Assembly (NCBI GenBank): GCA_009602725.1
Contig: WELB01000088.1
Location: forward strand, 270,022-309,461
DNA: 39,440 nt
Direction: 5' to 3'
Source: Spirogloea muscicola
Lineage: Eukaryota; Streptophyta; Zygnematophyceae; Spirogloeales; Spirogloeaceae
This document shows positions 1 through 9,204 of this stretch, one piece after another (position 1 is the stretch's first letter; every line of letters starts with the position of its first letter). Below the pieces are notes generated by a model. That model saw only the letters and a program-made list of their open reading frames with translations, was not told where the DNA came from and did not search any database. The position numbers and the translations under genes were made by a program.

Positions 1-391
1 AGGAAGAGCTGGTCGCCGCTCTTGTATAACGCGAACGAGAACTAGGTGTTCAACAGCAGATAATTCCATCACCACTGCCGACGAGGTTAGCAAGCCAGGG
101 TGGTGAGCAGCTTCTTGAGCAAGCCATTGCCCATTGTTGCTCAGCATAGGAGCTCTGACCCAGGTTGTGGTTTCTCGGAGACCCTTTTACACTCTCTGCA
201 CGCAATTGACATCAGGAAACAATACGATGACGAGCGTCAAGGATTGCGGCGGAGGCGGCGACGGCGGGGGCGGGGGCGGCTGTGGCGGCGGCGACAGCTG
301 CGTGCCGGGCTGACGGGTGATTTCGGCTGGTCGCTGCGGTGAGCGAGCGGCGGCGGCGGCGGCGGCGGCGGCTGCGGAGGCGGCGGCCGCG
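1..391 (+). other. Upstream and 5' leader region of the LNK gene
   Basis: No gene is recognised. The last about 160 bases are a GGC/CGG-rich leader running into the start codon at 392. A short alternative reading frame begins in it but has no recognisable content. A transcription start cannot be placed. Confidence 0.4.
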
Positions 392-741
392 ATGCTGTGC
401 TCGCCCTCCGACAGCGGGGGCCTCATGGCAATGGGCCCGATGGACGGCTGCCCGGGCGGCGGCGGCATGGATGGTGGGGCCGGCAAGCGGCCACCATCCG
501 CGGACTACTTCCTGGACGGCGAGGGCGAGGACCCGAGCGTCGTGACGACGTCGTGCCACTTCGCGCTGGCGGAGCCCGTCCCCGCCGACGGCGACGTGGA
601 GCTGTTTGAGGGCGGCGCCACCGGTGACGGCGGCGCCGGCGACGATGCCGCCGCGCTGCGCCACTCCCGCGTCCTCGAGTACGGCTGGGACCGCATGAAC
701 GACGTCGACAGCAGCGTCGACAACCTCCTCAGGTGGGGCGC

Positions 742-773
<32 letters not shown>

Positions 774-3698
774 AACTTGGCCGCTGTGTCGTGGCGGCGT
801 GTGCTCAATGGCTCGTCGAGCATCGGCGGTGCTGTCGGCTGACGGCGCTGACGGTGCTGACGTCGCCGTGACGGTGACGGTCATGGCTCCCGCTGTGCAG
901 CCCGTGGAACAGCGAGGCGGCGGTCCTGGCGGCGGCTGCGGCTGCCGCCGAGACGCAGTCGTGGCTGTCGTCCTCGCCCTCGCAGTGCCTCACAGAGAGC
1001 TCGCTGGCCGGCCCCAGGGAGGACCGCTCGGCCAGCGGTATCACCGGCGCTAGTGGCATCACCGGCGTCAGTGGGTCCCCGGAGGCTGCTCTCACTCGTA
1101 GCGTGTGGGTGGACGGCCATGAAACCATCGGCGGCCTCGCGGACAAGGCCGCGGCAGCCGGCATGGCCTGCAACCGGGACGCTGCCATGTACGACGCAGC
1201 GGCTTTGGACGTCAAGCCGGCCGCGGCTGCGGCTTTCCTGAAGTATCCACCGGGGGCAGGCCCGGCGGCGGCGGCGGCGGCGGCTCAGGTGGCGGCTGGC
1301 CTGCAAATGCAGCAGCTGAAGCTGCTGCATGCGGCGCAGCGCGAGGCACTGCTGCAGCAGCAGGCCGCCGAGATGACCGGCGCCGGCCTCAAGCAGGACG
1401 CCGCCGCCGCTGCTGCCGCGTACTCCGAGGTGCGCTTTGACCATCATGGAGCCCCGCCTCCCTATTCAGATTGGCGGACAGCATGTCGTTGCGGCTCCTG
1501 TGGTCGTGTCGGCTGTTTTCATGCACTGCCATGTCTCCTGCAGGCTGCGAGATCGCTGGATCACCCCATGGCCGTGGCTGCGCCGTCGTCGCCCACACCA
1601 CCGCCGCCGTCGACGACAGACTTGGAGTCTGCCAGGCACAGGCGCGCCAGCCCAGCGGTCCGAGGAGGGCCGGCAGCTGCAGAGGGGGGGAGCAAGGGCG
1701 ACGTTGCGCGGGTATGTCCCACATGCCCTCCTCTCACCTGCCAAGCTCCGTTGGCTGCCGTGGCCATCAGCAGCTCATGGCAGGCCACACCTTGTATTAC
1801 TTCGGAGCAGGCGCACCGTGCTCGGCGGCACGCCGCCAGCCGGCTGCGGGGAGGTGAAGGCGGCAGCAACGGCGGAAGCGGGGGTGGAGGAGGAAGTGAC
1901 ATCGACAACGGCGGCGGCAGCGGCGGCGGCGGCGACGGCGGCGGCGGCGGCGGAGAAGCGAAGCCGCTCCACAGGTCGCCAGCGGCGCTGTCCACGCCCC
2001 CCGCCATGCCAAAGCTGGAGCTGCAGGGCCTGCCGCAGCTGTCGCCGCCGCCGCCTTCGCCAAAGCAGCAGCAGTCGCCCCTGGACCCGGCGGCGCTGTT
2101 GCGGGCGCCCTCACCGTTGACGCTGGCAATGCCAGCCAGCGGGGCAGTACTGGCTAGCAGTGGAGCAGGCGCCGTTGGCTGCTACGAGCTGCCAGGGCTC
2201 CTCGCACCACCACCGCCACCACCGCTTGCGACGCCGCCGAATGCATACCTCTCGGCGTCCGCGGCACAGATGCCCTCGGTGGGCCTCCCCCCACAGCCGC
2301 TGCCCCCACCACCGCTCCAGCTGCAGCAGACGCCGGCGGCCATCCTGCAGGAGCTTGAGGCGTCGCTGAGCAAGGTATGTGCAGCAGCGCCTGCCTGCTC
2401 TCCTGCTTGCTGGCCGCCCACTGCTTGACATCGGCTATGAATGACCTGACCGACTACGGTGGCGGCGGTCGTGCAGCTTAACAAGGGCACGCGGCTGTGC
2501 ATCCGGGATGCGATGTACCGAATGGCGCGCAGTGCCACACAGCGGCAGGCAACTGCTGCTGCCCCTGCCGACAGCTGCGGCAGCCTCGAGGGCGGTGACA
2601 GCGGCGGCGGCAGACGCGACGGCGGGCTCAAGTTGCTGACATCAGCCAGCGGGCAGCCTCCGAGGTGAGGCGTGCGCGGTTGTCCTCCTAGCGCTTCTTC
2701 ACAGCCTCGTCGTTCATCCATGGACACCACTCTCCACCTCCCCCCACCTAACACCTCTGTTCAGGTTTCTCAGAACACAACCTCCAGTGAAAGACATTAC
2801 CGGCATGCGTCCAATAAGTGCTTAACAGTACGTGTGCACAAGCGAGGCCGCTAGTCTGATGACAGGCTTGACCATCTATCCTCACCGCTTGTGTGGCGGG
2901 CATGCCCGGCGCCTCGATGCCAGGTCCATGCTAGACACGTTGGAGACTAGCACCAACCTGCTGGACCGTTCCATTGCCAACCTCCTCTTCCACCGGCGCA
3001 ACCCTGCGTCACCTCCAGCGGCGGCGACAGCTGCGGCGGCCGCGCCAGCTTTCCCTGCGGACGTTGCGATGCCAGCGGCAGGGGCAGCGGTGTGCAGCAG
3101 CAGGCCTGCACCTGTCATGCTGGTGGGCGGCTCGCAGCTTGTGCAGTCGCCCGGTAGGCGTGGTGGGCCGCTGCTGCACCCGCACCCGCCGTGGGTGTGG
3201 CAGTGCCCGGCCAGGCCGCCGCAGCACGGCTGCGGCGCTGCCAACGGCGGCAGCGGGTGGGGGATGCCACCGAGCGGCAGCAGTGGCGGCGGCCTCCTGC
3301 CTGGGACACCTCGGCAGATGCCCATGGTGCCGGTGATGGGCCTGGTGGGCCCGGCTGGTGGCAGCAACATCGGTGGCGGCGCCAGCATGACCATGATCGG
3401 CGACCACCGGCAGGGCGCGGCTGGGTCTCCACGGCTGTCCGGCAGCGGGAAGAGGTCAGGCGGCGGCGGCGGAAGCGGAGTCGGGCACCACTCCAAGGGC
3501 GCTTGGGGTGGTGGCGATGCCGGCAGTAGGCTCGCAGCTTCGCGACTGCACGGCGGCGGCAGCGCGAGCAGCCTGAGCAAGGCTGGGAGCAGCAGCGCCT
3601 CCAGAAACGGCGACCGCGGCGGTCTGCCAGGGCCGGCAGCGGCGGTGCCCCTTGAGGCGGCAGAGGCGTGTTCCGCCACGCCCAAGTCGGGACGCTAA
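392..3698 (+). CDS. LNK: LNK-family (night light-inducible and clock-regulated) transcriptional cofactor
   Basis: Known role of the family: LNK proteins are nuclear coactivators that bind REVEILLE MYB factors and drive light- and clock-controlled genes. Exons by phase: 392-732, 901-1429, 1544-1711, 1811-2374, 2477-2664, 2924-3698 (about 854 aa, stop TAA at 3696). Three family signatures are seen: near the N terminus LEYGWDRMNDVDSSVDNLLR; centrally, across the intron at 2375, the block TRLCIRDAMYRMARSATQR; near the C terminus LLDRSIANLLFHRR. The rest is low-complexity Gly, Ala, Pro and Gln. The ATG at 392 is preceded by a CGG run and is the first one giving the conserved N-terminal block. The last acceptor is uncertain: 2924 and 2855 both keep phase. 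Two of the introns (114 and 99 nt) are multiples of three with no stop, so retention would also be translatable. LNK1 versus LNK2 cannot be decided. Confidence 0.82.
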
Positions 3699-4570
3699 GT
3701 GGAGCCGGTAGTGCTTGCTCATCGCTCAGCGATCTTCTTGTTAACAACCCCTTCCTTTAAATATCACCGTAGCGATGTCTAGGCCAGCCCAGAGCTCGGG
3801 CCGCTTGTGATTAGAGCGCAGGTCACAGCAACTTGTGCACCGCGCCTCCGCCGCTGAGCATCTGTCTCAGTTCGCGCCCCTCGTTTGCACCGAATGGCGG
3901 TGTTGGTGCTGGACATGTGACTTGGTGGAAGACTGTGCTGTGTCATGGCGCACGAGTGTTACAGACGTGCAGGTTTGTAGTCCTTAGATGTCGCTCTAGT
4001 TCTGCCTGAGATTTAAGTAGTTATGCTGACACTAGTGGTTACCTTAGGGCACATGCGCCCGTCAATTCTGCGCCGCTAGTCAGTTGGTCGAGATACGGGC
4101 AGGGCTTGCCCAGGGCGTTCAGCGTACATGGGCTTTTCCCAGCAATGTGGGAGGCAGCTTGCCAGGCCGTTCATTTCATGTCTAAGCTTGTCTGGGTGTC
4201 TGATTGGGAAGAAGGGGGTGACGGCTCTCATCGACTGAGAGAAGTTCAATTGAGGTGAAGCAGCTCAGCCGACGATCGGGAGAGCTGCAACGGGCCAGCC
4301 CACAGAAGAAAGACACCGTGTAGACCAGCCTAACAAGCACTGTGGGGGCCGGCTGACCAACTCAAGCTTCCTGGTAGCATGCTACTGGGATAGTGCCCCT
4401 CCCTGCGCTGACTGGACTCCGCCATTTCATCCGATGAGTATAAGAGGCCCCGTTCTCTTCACTCGTTCTATCATTGTTACAAGCCTCTCCGGCAATCGTG
4501 ACTGTCCCGCTGCCGGCGCAGCGAATTCTAGCTTGCGCAGCGGGAATGCGCTTCCTCCTTTCAGCACATC
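3699..4570. other. LNK 3' UTR and spacer
   Basis: There is no convincing reading frame here. Composition falls from very GC-rich to about even immediately after the LNK stop, consistent with a 3' UTR of a few hundred bases. From about 4130 onward nothing is recognised until the repeat at 4577. Confidence 0.4.
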
Positions 4571-4576
4571 TGATTT

Positions 4577-4690
4577 CCTGTCGCTGACATGGGGGTACTA
4601 AGAGCGCCCTGTCTGCCTAGCCTGTGGCTTTGCCAGTACAGCCATGAGCACCCTCTGCATGAACCTGGCTGGCTTCTACAAACTCTCTGA
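4577..4690 (+). repeat. Dispersed repeat R2, copy 1
   Basis: About 100 bases here recur with substitutions at 34772-34880 in the same orientation. Both hold the sequence GGGGGTACT(A/G)AGAGCGCCCTG, then CACCCTCTG and a TGGCTGGCTT end. Both copies sit at the edge of repeat-rich spacer, so this is a piece of a transposable element and not gene duplication. Its type is unknown. Confidence 0.65.
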
Positions 4691-4779
4691 CCTGGCGCTG
4701 CTCAACAGGGGACATTGAGCACCTGGTGGCCACTTGAGTCGTTGTCTGCCTCGTCGTTTTTCTCTGGCCCCTTCGAACT

Positions 4780-4965
4780 TTGTTAGTTTCTTTCTTCTGG
4801 GCTGGCCAATTACAGCCAAATCACAGCGGCTGCTTAGCAGGGGTTACTGAGGGTTTCGTAGCTGCTTGATTTAATATGTGCTACCTTTAGCGCTTTCCCT
4901 TGGCCCCTTCCACCTTTGTTCGTTCTTTTTTCTGGGCTGTCCTCTCCCAGCCACCGCCCTCTCCT
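4780..4965 (+). repeat. R1 hairpin-repeat fragments
   Basis: Two diverged copies of the R1 module are visible: one around 4793-4815 (TTCTGGGCTGGCC then CAGCC) and one around 4925-4960 (TTCTTTTTTCTGGGCTGTCC then CCAGCC). Between them is GCAGGGGTTACTGAGGG, the same S/T-R-G-Y-stop signature that ends the retroelement fragments elsewhere in the window. Confidence 0.55.
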
Positions 4966-5026
4966 GGAAGCGTCTTTGTTCGTTTACTGAAAGAGTCTTC
5001 CTTCTTCCACCGCGGCTCTTCTTCCA

Positions 5027-5477
5027 AGGAGGGTGAATTACGCGGACCATCCACTGGAGGACGAGTTCTTCCCGCCGCTATCGACACACACGGTGCGGTG
5101 GCCGGTTGGTGGCTCAAGCTCCTCAATCAGCTCGCGCGCCACGCCATCTCCCGCCTCTTCCCGAATGCGATCAGCTCCTGCCAGCGGCAATCGACATCTT
5201 TGGCTGTCTGGGTCCTCGTTTCCACACTCTCCTGCAAGACATCGCCAATCTAGGCTACACTCGACGTGCAGATGTGTTTCCGGCTGACATGGGCTTGCCA
5301 GCTGCCTATCTGTCGCTCTTGCGACGACGAGTTTCGGCCTGTTTGCAGCGTGCTCAGGCTAGTGCCTTGCACCAGAAAGCTGGGCGAGCTCTAGTTGGTG
5401 GCAGAAGGGCTCCGTTTCTGGCATCTGGTAATCATGCATCGAGTAGTGACCTTTATGTTTTGACCCGTGGTTATTGA
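5027..5477 (+). pseudogene. Retrotransposon C-terminal (restriction-like endonuclease) fragment, copy A, chimeric
   Basis: The frame from 5106 gives ECDQLLPAAIDIFGCLG, then a helical stretch ending LLRRRVSACLQRAQASALHQ, then DLYVLTRGY and a stop at 5475. This matches the end of the domain that follows reverse transcriptase in some non-LTR elements (K-Y ... F-x-P-x-A-x-(E/D)-x-(F/Y)-G, inferred PD-(D/E)XK fold). Just upstream in another frame is a second start of the same motif (YADHPLEDEFFP), so two related elements appear joined near 5160. No reverse transcriptase is present; it is a dead fragment. Confidence 0.6.
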
Positions 5478-5565
5478 GCGGGTCAATCTGCTGTAGGTTA
5501 TGTAGATCTTTAGATGTGCTTGCCTTTGTACTTGGCCATTTGGCCTAGATTTCTTTCTAGTACAC
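5478..5565 (+). repeat. Retroelement 3' tail, copy 1
   Basis: This tail directly follows the LTRGY stop: GAGCGGGTCAATCTGCTGTAG, then TTATGTAGAT, then GTGCTTGCCTTTGTACTTGGCCATTTGGCC. The same about 85-base tail is found inverted at 7080-7142 and 10430-10505, downstream of the corresponding coding ends or nearby. It is best read as the 3' UTR of one retrotransposon family. Confidence 0.7.
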
Positions 5566-5749
5566 GGAAGTCTCTACCACGGGGAGCCGGTGGACTTTCA
5601 TGTTGCCGGCCCGCTTGCATAGGTATACCGAATGCGCCTGTTCATCTCGCTGCAGAGGTCCATGGCTCGCGCGTCGCATTTGCGTGCCGGGCGTGCCCTC
5701 GCTGCGGCCTCTGGCTCTGGCCTGGGGACAAGGGCTCGCCCATTGAGGA

Positions 5750-5860
5750 CAGGTGCTGGGAAAAGAAGAAAGTTGCTCGCCCATTGAGAATAGGGGCTGG
5801 AAAAGCCAGCCCAAAAAAGAATGAACAAAGTACGAGAAGGGGCCAGGGGAAGCACTGAGG
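5750..5860 (-). repeat. R1 hairpin repeat (minus orientation)
   Basis: The minus strand reads TTCATTCTTTTTTGGGCTGG followed by CTTTTCCAGCCCC and TATTCTCAATGGGCGAGC. The central GGGCTGGCTTTTCCAGCCC is a 7-bp perfect stem with a five-base loop. A near-identical module lies at 34375-34430 on the plus strand, and weaker ones at 6585-6655, 8250-8330, 8455-8500 and 9040-9100. Confidence 0.7.
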
Positions 5861-5923
5861 AAAGCCTGGGGACCCGCGCCCAGTTTCTCCGACCTGCGGT
5901 TGCTTAGCAGGCAGGGTTACTGA

Positions 5924-6343
5924 GGGCCACTTTACACTTGGTCGGTTGGTCGCGCTAAGGGGTACGTGTCGCGCGGTCAAGGGAAAAGGAATGACCGGCA
6001 TTGCAACCTTGCGCGCCCCCGGCCGCGGTCACCTGCCACGGAGGCGCCACATCGTGCGCTGACTAGGACGTCTCTTGCCCCCGTCGAGGAGGAAGCACGC
6101 GCCGTTTGCACATCTGGCGCTGACTAGGATGCCTTAAACACCCGTTAAGGAAGAAACGGCGCCGTTTCCCCCGAGGGTGGTCGAGTTCCCGGCCCTCCTC
6201 CCGAGAGGAGGGCCGAGATTCCGACCACCCCCCCACCCCCCGTTTTCGCACGAGCAGGCGGCCTCGGCCTCTGTGGCGGCGACCCCCCCCTGGACCCGGT
6301 GGTCGCAACGATTGTGACCAAACGACCAGGTGTAAAGTGGCCC
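5924..6343. mobile_element. MITE-like element, copy a, with 21-bp terminal inverted repeats
   Basis: The left end at 5924-5944 reads GGGCCACTTTACACTTGGTCG and the right end at 6323-6343 is its inverse with one mismatch, giving a 420-bp element with no coding capacity. The centre contains a further palindrome, CCCTCCTCCCGAGAGGAGGG. A second, inverted, interrupted copy starts at 6441. No convincing target-site duplication is seen next to the ends, so the superfamily cannot be assigned. Confidence 0.75.
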
Positions 6344-6440
6344 TGTGTTTCCCGTGGCGTCCTTCCTCTGCCTTTCGCCAGGGGGATTGTTTCCGGCTGC
6401 TAGTCTGTCAGAGTTGAGGCTCCTCACTTGTAGCTACTGA

Positions 6441-7060
6441 GGGCCACTTTACACTTGGTCGGTCGGCACTGACGTGCTGACCGCCGGGTCAAGGGGGGGT
6501 TTGCCGCCACGGAGGCCGAGGCCGCCTGCACTGCGGAAAGGTGGGGGGGTTTGGTCAAAAACTCGGCCCTCCTCGGGAGAAGAAGGGCTCGCCCATTGAG
6601 AATATGGGCTGGAACAGCCAGCCCAAAAAAGAATGAACAGAGTACAAGAAGAGGGGGGGGGAAGCCAGGCGAAGCCCTAAGGCGAAGCAGCAGAAATGAC
6701 AAGCACACAAGAAAAAACAAAGCAGCTACTAACCACTCAGTAACCCCTGCTAAGCAGGCGCAGGTCGGAGAGGCTATGCTCCTGGAAGTATGTCCCCTGG
6801 CCAGAGCCAGAGGCAGCAGCAAGGGCTCGGCCAGCACGCAGGTGCAGCGCACGGGCCATACGGGAGGAGGGCTGGGAGCTTGACCACCCTCTTGGCATAC
6901 GGAGACGTTCCACCCTTAACGGGGATTAAGGGCGTCCTAGTCAGCGCAAGATGTGCAAACTGCGCGTCCTCCCTCCTTAAAGGGGGCAAGAGACGTCCTA
7001 GTCAGCACCAGATGTGGCGCCTCCGTGGCGAGTGACAACGACTGGGCGCGCGCAAAGTTG
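6441..7060. mobile_element. MITE-like element, copy b, inverted, interrupted and truncated
   Basis: It begins with the same terminal repeat (6441-6461). Its left arm equals the right arm of copy a read backwards (the GCCGCCACGGAGGCCGAGGC block). Its right arm (about 6865-7058) is the inverse of 6003-6200 in copy a (shared blocks GACGTCCTAGTCAGC and GGCGCCTCCGTGGC). The far terminal repeat is missing: homology stops at about 7058, where the retroelement tail begins. The middle, 6580-6861, is foreign and carries R1; GGGAG flanks it on both sides (6575-6579, 6862-6866), which may be a target duplication. Confidence 0.68.
6580..6861 (-). repeat. R1-bearing insertion inside MITE copy b
   Basis: This 282-base block holds a full R1 hairpin in minus orientation (GCTCGCCCATTGAGAATATG then GGGCTGG...CCAGCCC). 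It also holds CAGTAACCCCTGCTAAGCAG, the inverse of the CTGCTTAGCAGGGGTTACTG seen near 4840. It interrupts the palindromic centre that copy a has intact. Confidence 0.55.
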
Positions 7061-7142
7061 TAAACCCGTTGAAACAAACGAAGGCCACATGGCCGAGTAC
7101 AAAGGCAAGCACATTTCCATAAGCTACAGCAGATTGACCCGC
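7061..7142 (-). repeat. Retroelement 3' tail, copy 2
   Basis: The minus strand reads GAGCGGGTCAATCTGCTGTA, then GCTTATGGAAATGTGCTTGC and CTTTGTACTCGGCCATGTGG. It follows directly on the coding end of retroelement copy B, whose last residues are ILTRGY. Its far end truncates the neighbouring MITE. Confidence 0.7.
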
Positions 7143-8370
7143 TCAGTAACCACGAGTTAATATATAAAGGTTGCTAATTGATGCCTGAATACTGTCAGAT
7201 ACGAAGCCCGTCTGCCACCAACTAAAGCTCGCCCAGCTCCTGGTGCAAAGCATTAGCTTGAGCACACTGCTAACAGGCCGAAACTCGTCGTCGCAAGTAC
7301 GACAGATATGCAGCTGGCAAGCCCATCTCAGCCGGAAACACATCTGCACGACATTTATAGCCTAAATTGGCAGAATTCTAGAGGAGTGTGTGGAAACGAG
7401 GACCCAGACAGCCAAAGATGTCGACTGCCATTGGCAGGAGCTGATCGCATTGGGGGTAATCGGAGTAGTGCTGCAGCTTTCCTTGTTCTGCACTGCCCAC
7501 TGCGTGGCCAGCGATGTGTGTCGATGCTGGAGATATATACGCCTCCGTAACAACGACATCGACCAAGGCCCGTGGTTCCCCACCAGGTTGCACGCCCACA
7601 ACGTCAAATGTGCGGCGATGACGACGTCCTGGGCGTCCGTGGTGATAGGCATGATATCATTGACTTCCACGACCGCACGGTAGCCGGTGTCGCGTATCAA
7701 GCCCGCCAGGGCATCGCGCAGGAGGTTGTGGATGCCCACCACTTCTGGTCCAGTGGGGCATCTCAGCATGTGAATGGCGAGCTCAGCACCCTCTGCACGG
7801 AAGTCGCACTCAGACTGGCGCACCCCAATCAGGCAGTTGGGTGGGGGGCCGAGGAAGAGTTGAAGTGACGTCCAAAAGGCCTCGGAGCTGATGCTGAAGG
7901 CGTTGGCGACGGCGTGTAAGGTCATCCAGTCGGTGGCACCAGGTGTGGCTAAAGAAGTAAGTTTTGCCAGGCTCCTTGGATTGTTCTGATTCTCTGGCAC
8001 CCTCCTCAACCTTCTGCGGCGCTCGTCTTCCACTGCCGTAACCTGTCTGGATTGTGCCCCTCTATCAGAAGCTTGGGCGAGGGCGGAGAATGGCGTGAGT
8101 AGGGGTTGGAGAGAGGGAAAAGAGCCGATGGCTGAGTTGCGGATGCTCCTCAGGTCCGCTTGGAAGGGGTCGGAGCCTTCCTCCACGTTGCGTACCGGGT
8201 CGTGGCAAGGGAAGCGCATGGGGAGCAGAGAGGCGGAGGGCCCCGGCACATTGAAGAAGTGGCCCTCCCAATGGGGCAAGGGCTGTGAAAAGCCAGCCCG
8301 AAAAGAATTGACAAAAGGGGCCAAAATGACGGAGGAGCCTAAAAAGCGCTGGTGTAGGATGGACCACTCA
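7143..8370 (-). pseudogene. Retrotransposon C-terminal region, copy B (zinc-finger-like and restriction-like endonuclease domains)
   Basis: From 8324 downward one frame runs 320 codons. It holds a TDWMTLHAVANAFSISSEAF...LFLGPPPNCLIGV segment, then HMLRC, then the motif HNLLRDALAGLIRDTGYRA. After a frameshift near 7590 the frame continues VDVVVTEAYI, then HYSDYPQCDQLLPMAVDIFG; after another near 7380 it runs RADVFPAEMG, YLRRRVSACLQCAQA and NLYILTRGY-stop. The order and spacing match the part of RLE-type non-LTR elements that lies after the reverse transcriptase (inference from remembered family architecture). Two or more frameshifts make it non-functional. The reverse transcriptase itself is absent. 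Confidence 0.62.
8245..8330 (-). repeat. R1 hairpin repeat inside copy B
   Basis: A diverged R1 copy (AAAAGCCAGCCCGAAAAGAATTGAC in plus orientation) overlaps the N-terminal end of the copy B frame, where it is read as VNSFRAGFSQPL. R1 may therefore be a module of this retroelement that is also scattered alone. Confidence 0.5.
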
Positions 8371-8449
8371 GTAGCGACGAGTAAGGAGCCTCAAACCCGA
8401 CAGAGTTGAGGCACGCCGGCACATTGCCGACGGGTCACTACCTCCTTTG

Positions 8450-8570
8450 ATTCTGACATTGTCCATTCCTTTGGGCTGGCCTTTCCCAGCCACCAGTCAA
8501 ACTGGCCGCGCTTCCTCTTTGGGCTGGCCTCTCACAGTCAATTTGGCCGCGCTTTCTCTTTTGACTCAAG
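8450..8570 (+). repeat. R1 hairpin repeats in tandem
   Basis: Two R1-like units follow each other: TTTGGGCTGGCCTTTCCCAGCC and TTTGGGCTGGCCTCTCACAGTC. Each is followed by (A)CTGGCCGCGCTT or TTGGCCGCGCTT. The same GGCCGCGCTTTCTCT string recurs at 11023-11040 just upstream of the next gene. Confidence 0.6.
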
Positions 8571-8579
8571 GAGCGGCCC

Positions 8580-8995
8580 AACGCTCGTCGGTGGAGGCGG
8601 GCTACGCAGTCCGCCAAGCGGCAGGCGTCAAGGAGCGGAAGTACTCGGATCACCCAGTGGGAGACGAGTTCGTCCCACTCGCCGTCAACGTACACGGAGC
8701 TTTCGGGACAGAATGGCTTGACCTTCTTCACTGCCTTGCGCGGCGTGCAGTGGCCCGCCGCCACGGGCAGCAGAGCGAACAGCCTGGCTTCAATGTCGCC
8801 GGGTCCCTCGCTCAAGTCTTCCGGATGTGCTTGGCCAATTCCTTACATTCGCGGTCCCTTGCATTCGCGGTTCACTTGCGCAGCCAAAGCGCAGGCCGCG
8901 CTTTGGCTGCGGCATCCGCCCCCGTCAGGGCGACGTCTATCCGCCGGCTAGCTATTTCGATTTGCATCTCCAGACTTGAAGTTACTGAGAGTCTC
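8580..8995 (+). pseudogene. Retrotransposon endonuclease-domain fragment, copy C
   Basis: The plus frame reads KYSDHPVGDEFVPLAVNVHG, then TEWLDLLHCLARRAVARRHG, then a diverged tail. This is the K-Y ... F-x-P-x-A-x-x-x-x-G motif and following helix also seen in copies A, B, D and E. Upstream catalytic and zinc-finger parts are missing. It ends in the repeat-rich AT-richer stretch at about 8990. Confidence 0.55.
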
Positions 8996-9034
8996 CTTGC
9001 TGCCGTCTTAGCTCTTAGTACCTTGCTTTCTGAG

Positions 9035-9110
9035 CCATCCGGCTCCTTCGGACTTTGTCCATTTTTTTGGGCTGGCCTCTCACAGTCACCATGTTCTCCT
9101 AGAAGAGAAA
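9035..9110 (+). repeat. R1 hairpin repeat
   Basis: GGACTTTGTCCATTTTTTTG is followed by GGCTGGCCTCTCACAGTCAC. It is a weaker R1 copy whose right half of the stem has decayed. Confidence 0.5.
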
Positions 9111-9204
9111 AGCGCGCTGTGCGCTTGAAGTTGAAAGGGAGGCCAATTCTAGCGTTTCAAATGTCCTGTTAACTAGGTAATGAGCTGGCTAAAGGGTATA
9201 CTAA

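Noticed and set aside
187-871. Long open frames on both strands over the GC-rich start of the LNK gene
   Set aside because: They are frame shadows of CGG/CCG runs: poly-Arg, poly-Ala and poly-Pro with no motif. Only the frame from 392 carries family signatures and correct splice phase.
6003-7058. One large transposon with 200-bp terminal inverted repeats
   Set aside because: The inverted similarity is explained by two oppositely oriented copies of a 420-bp element, each beginning with the same 21-bp end.
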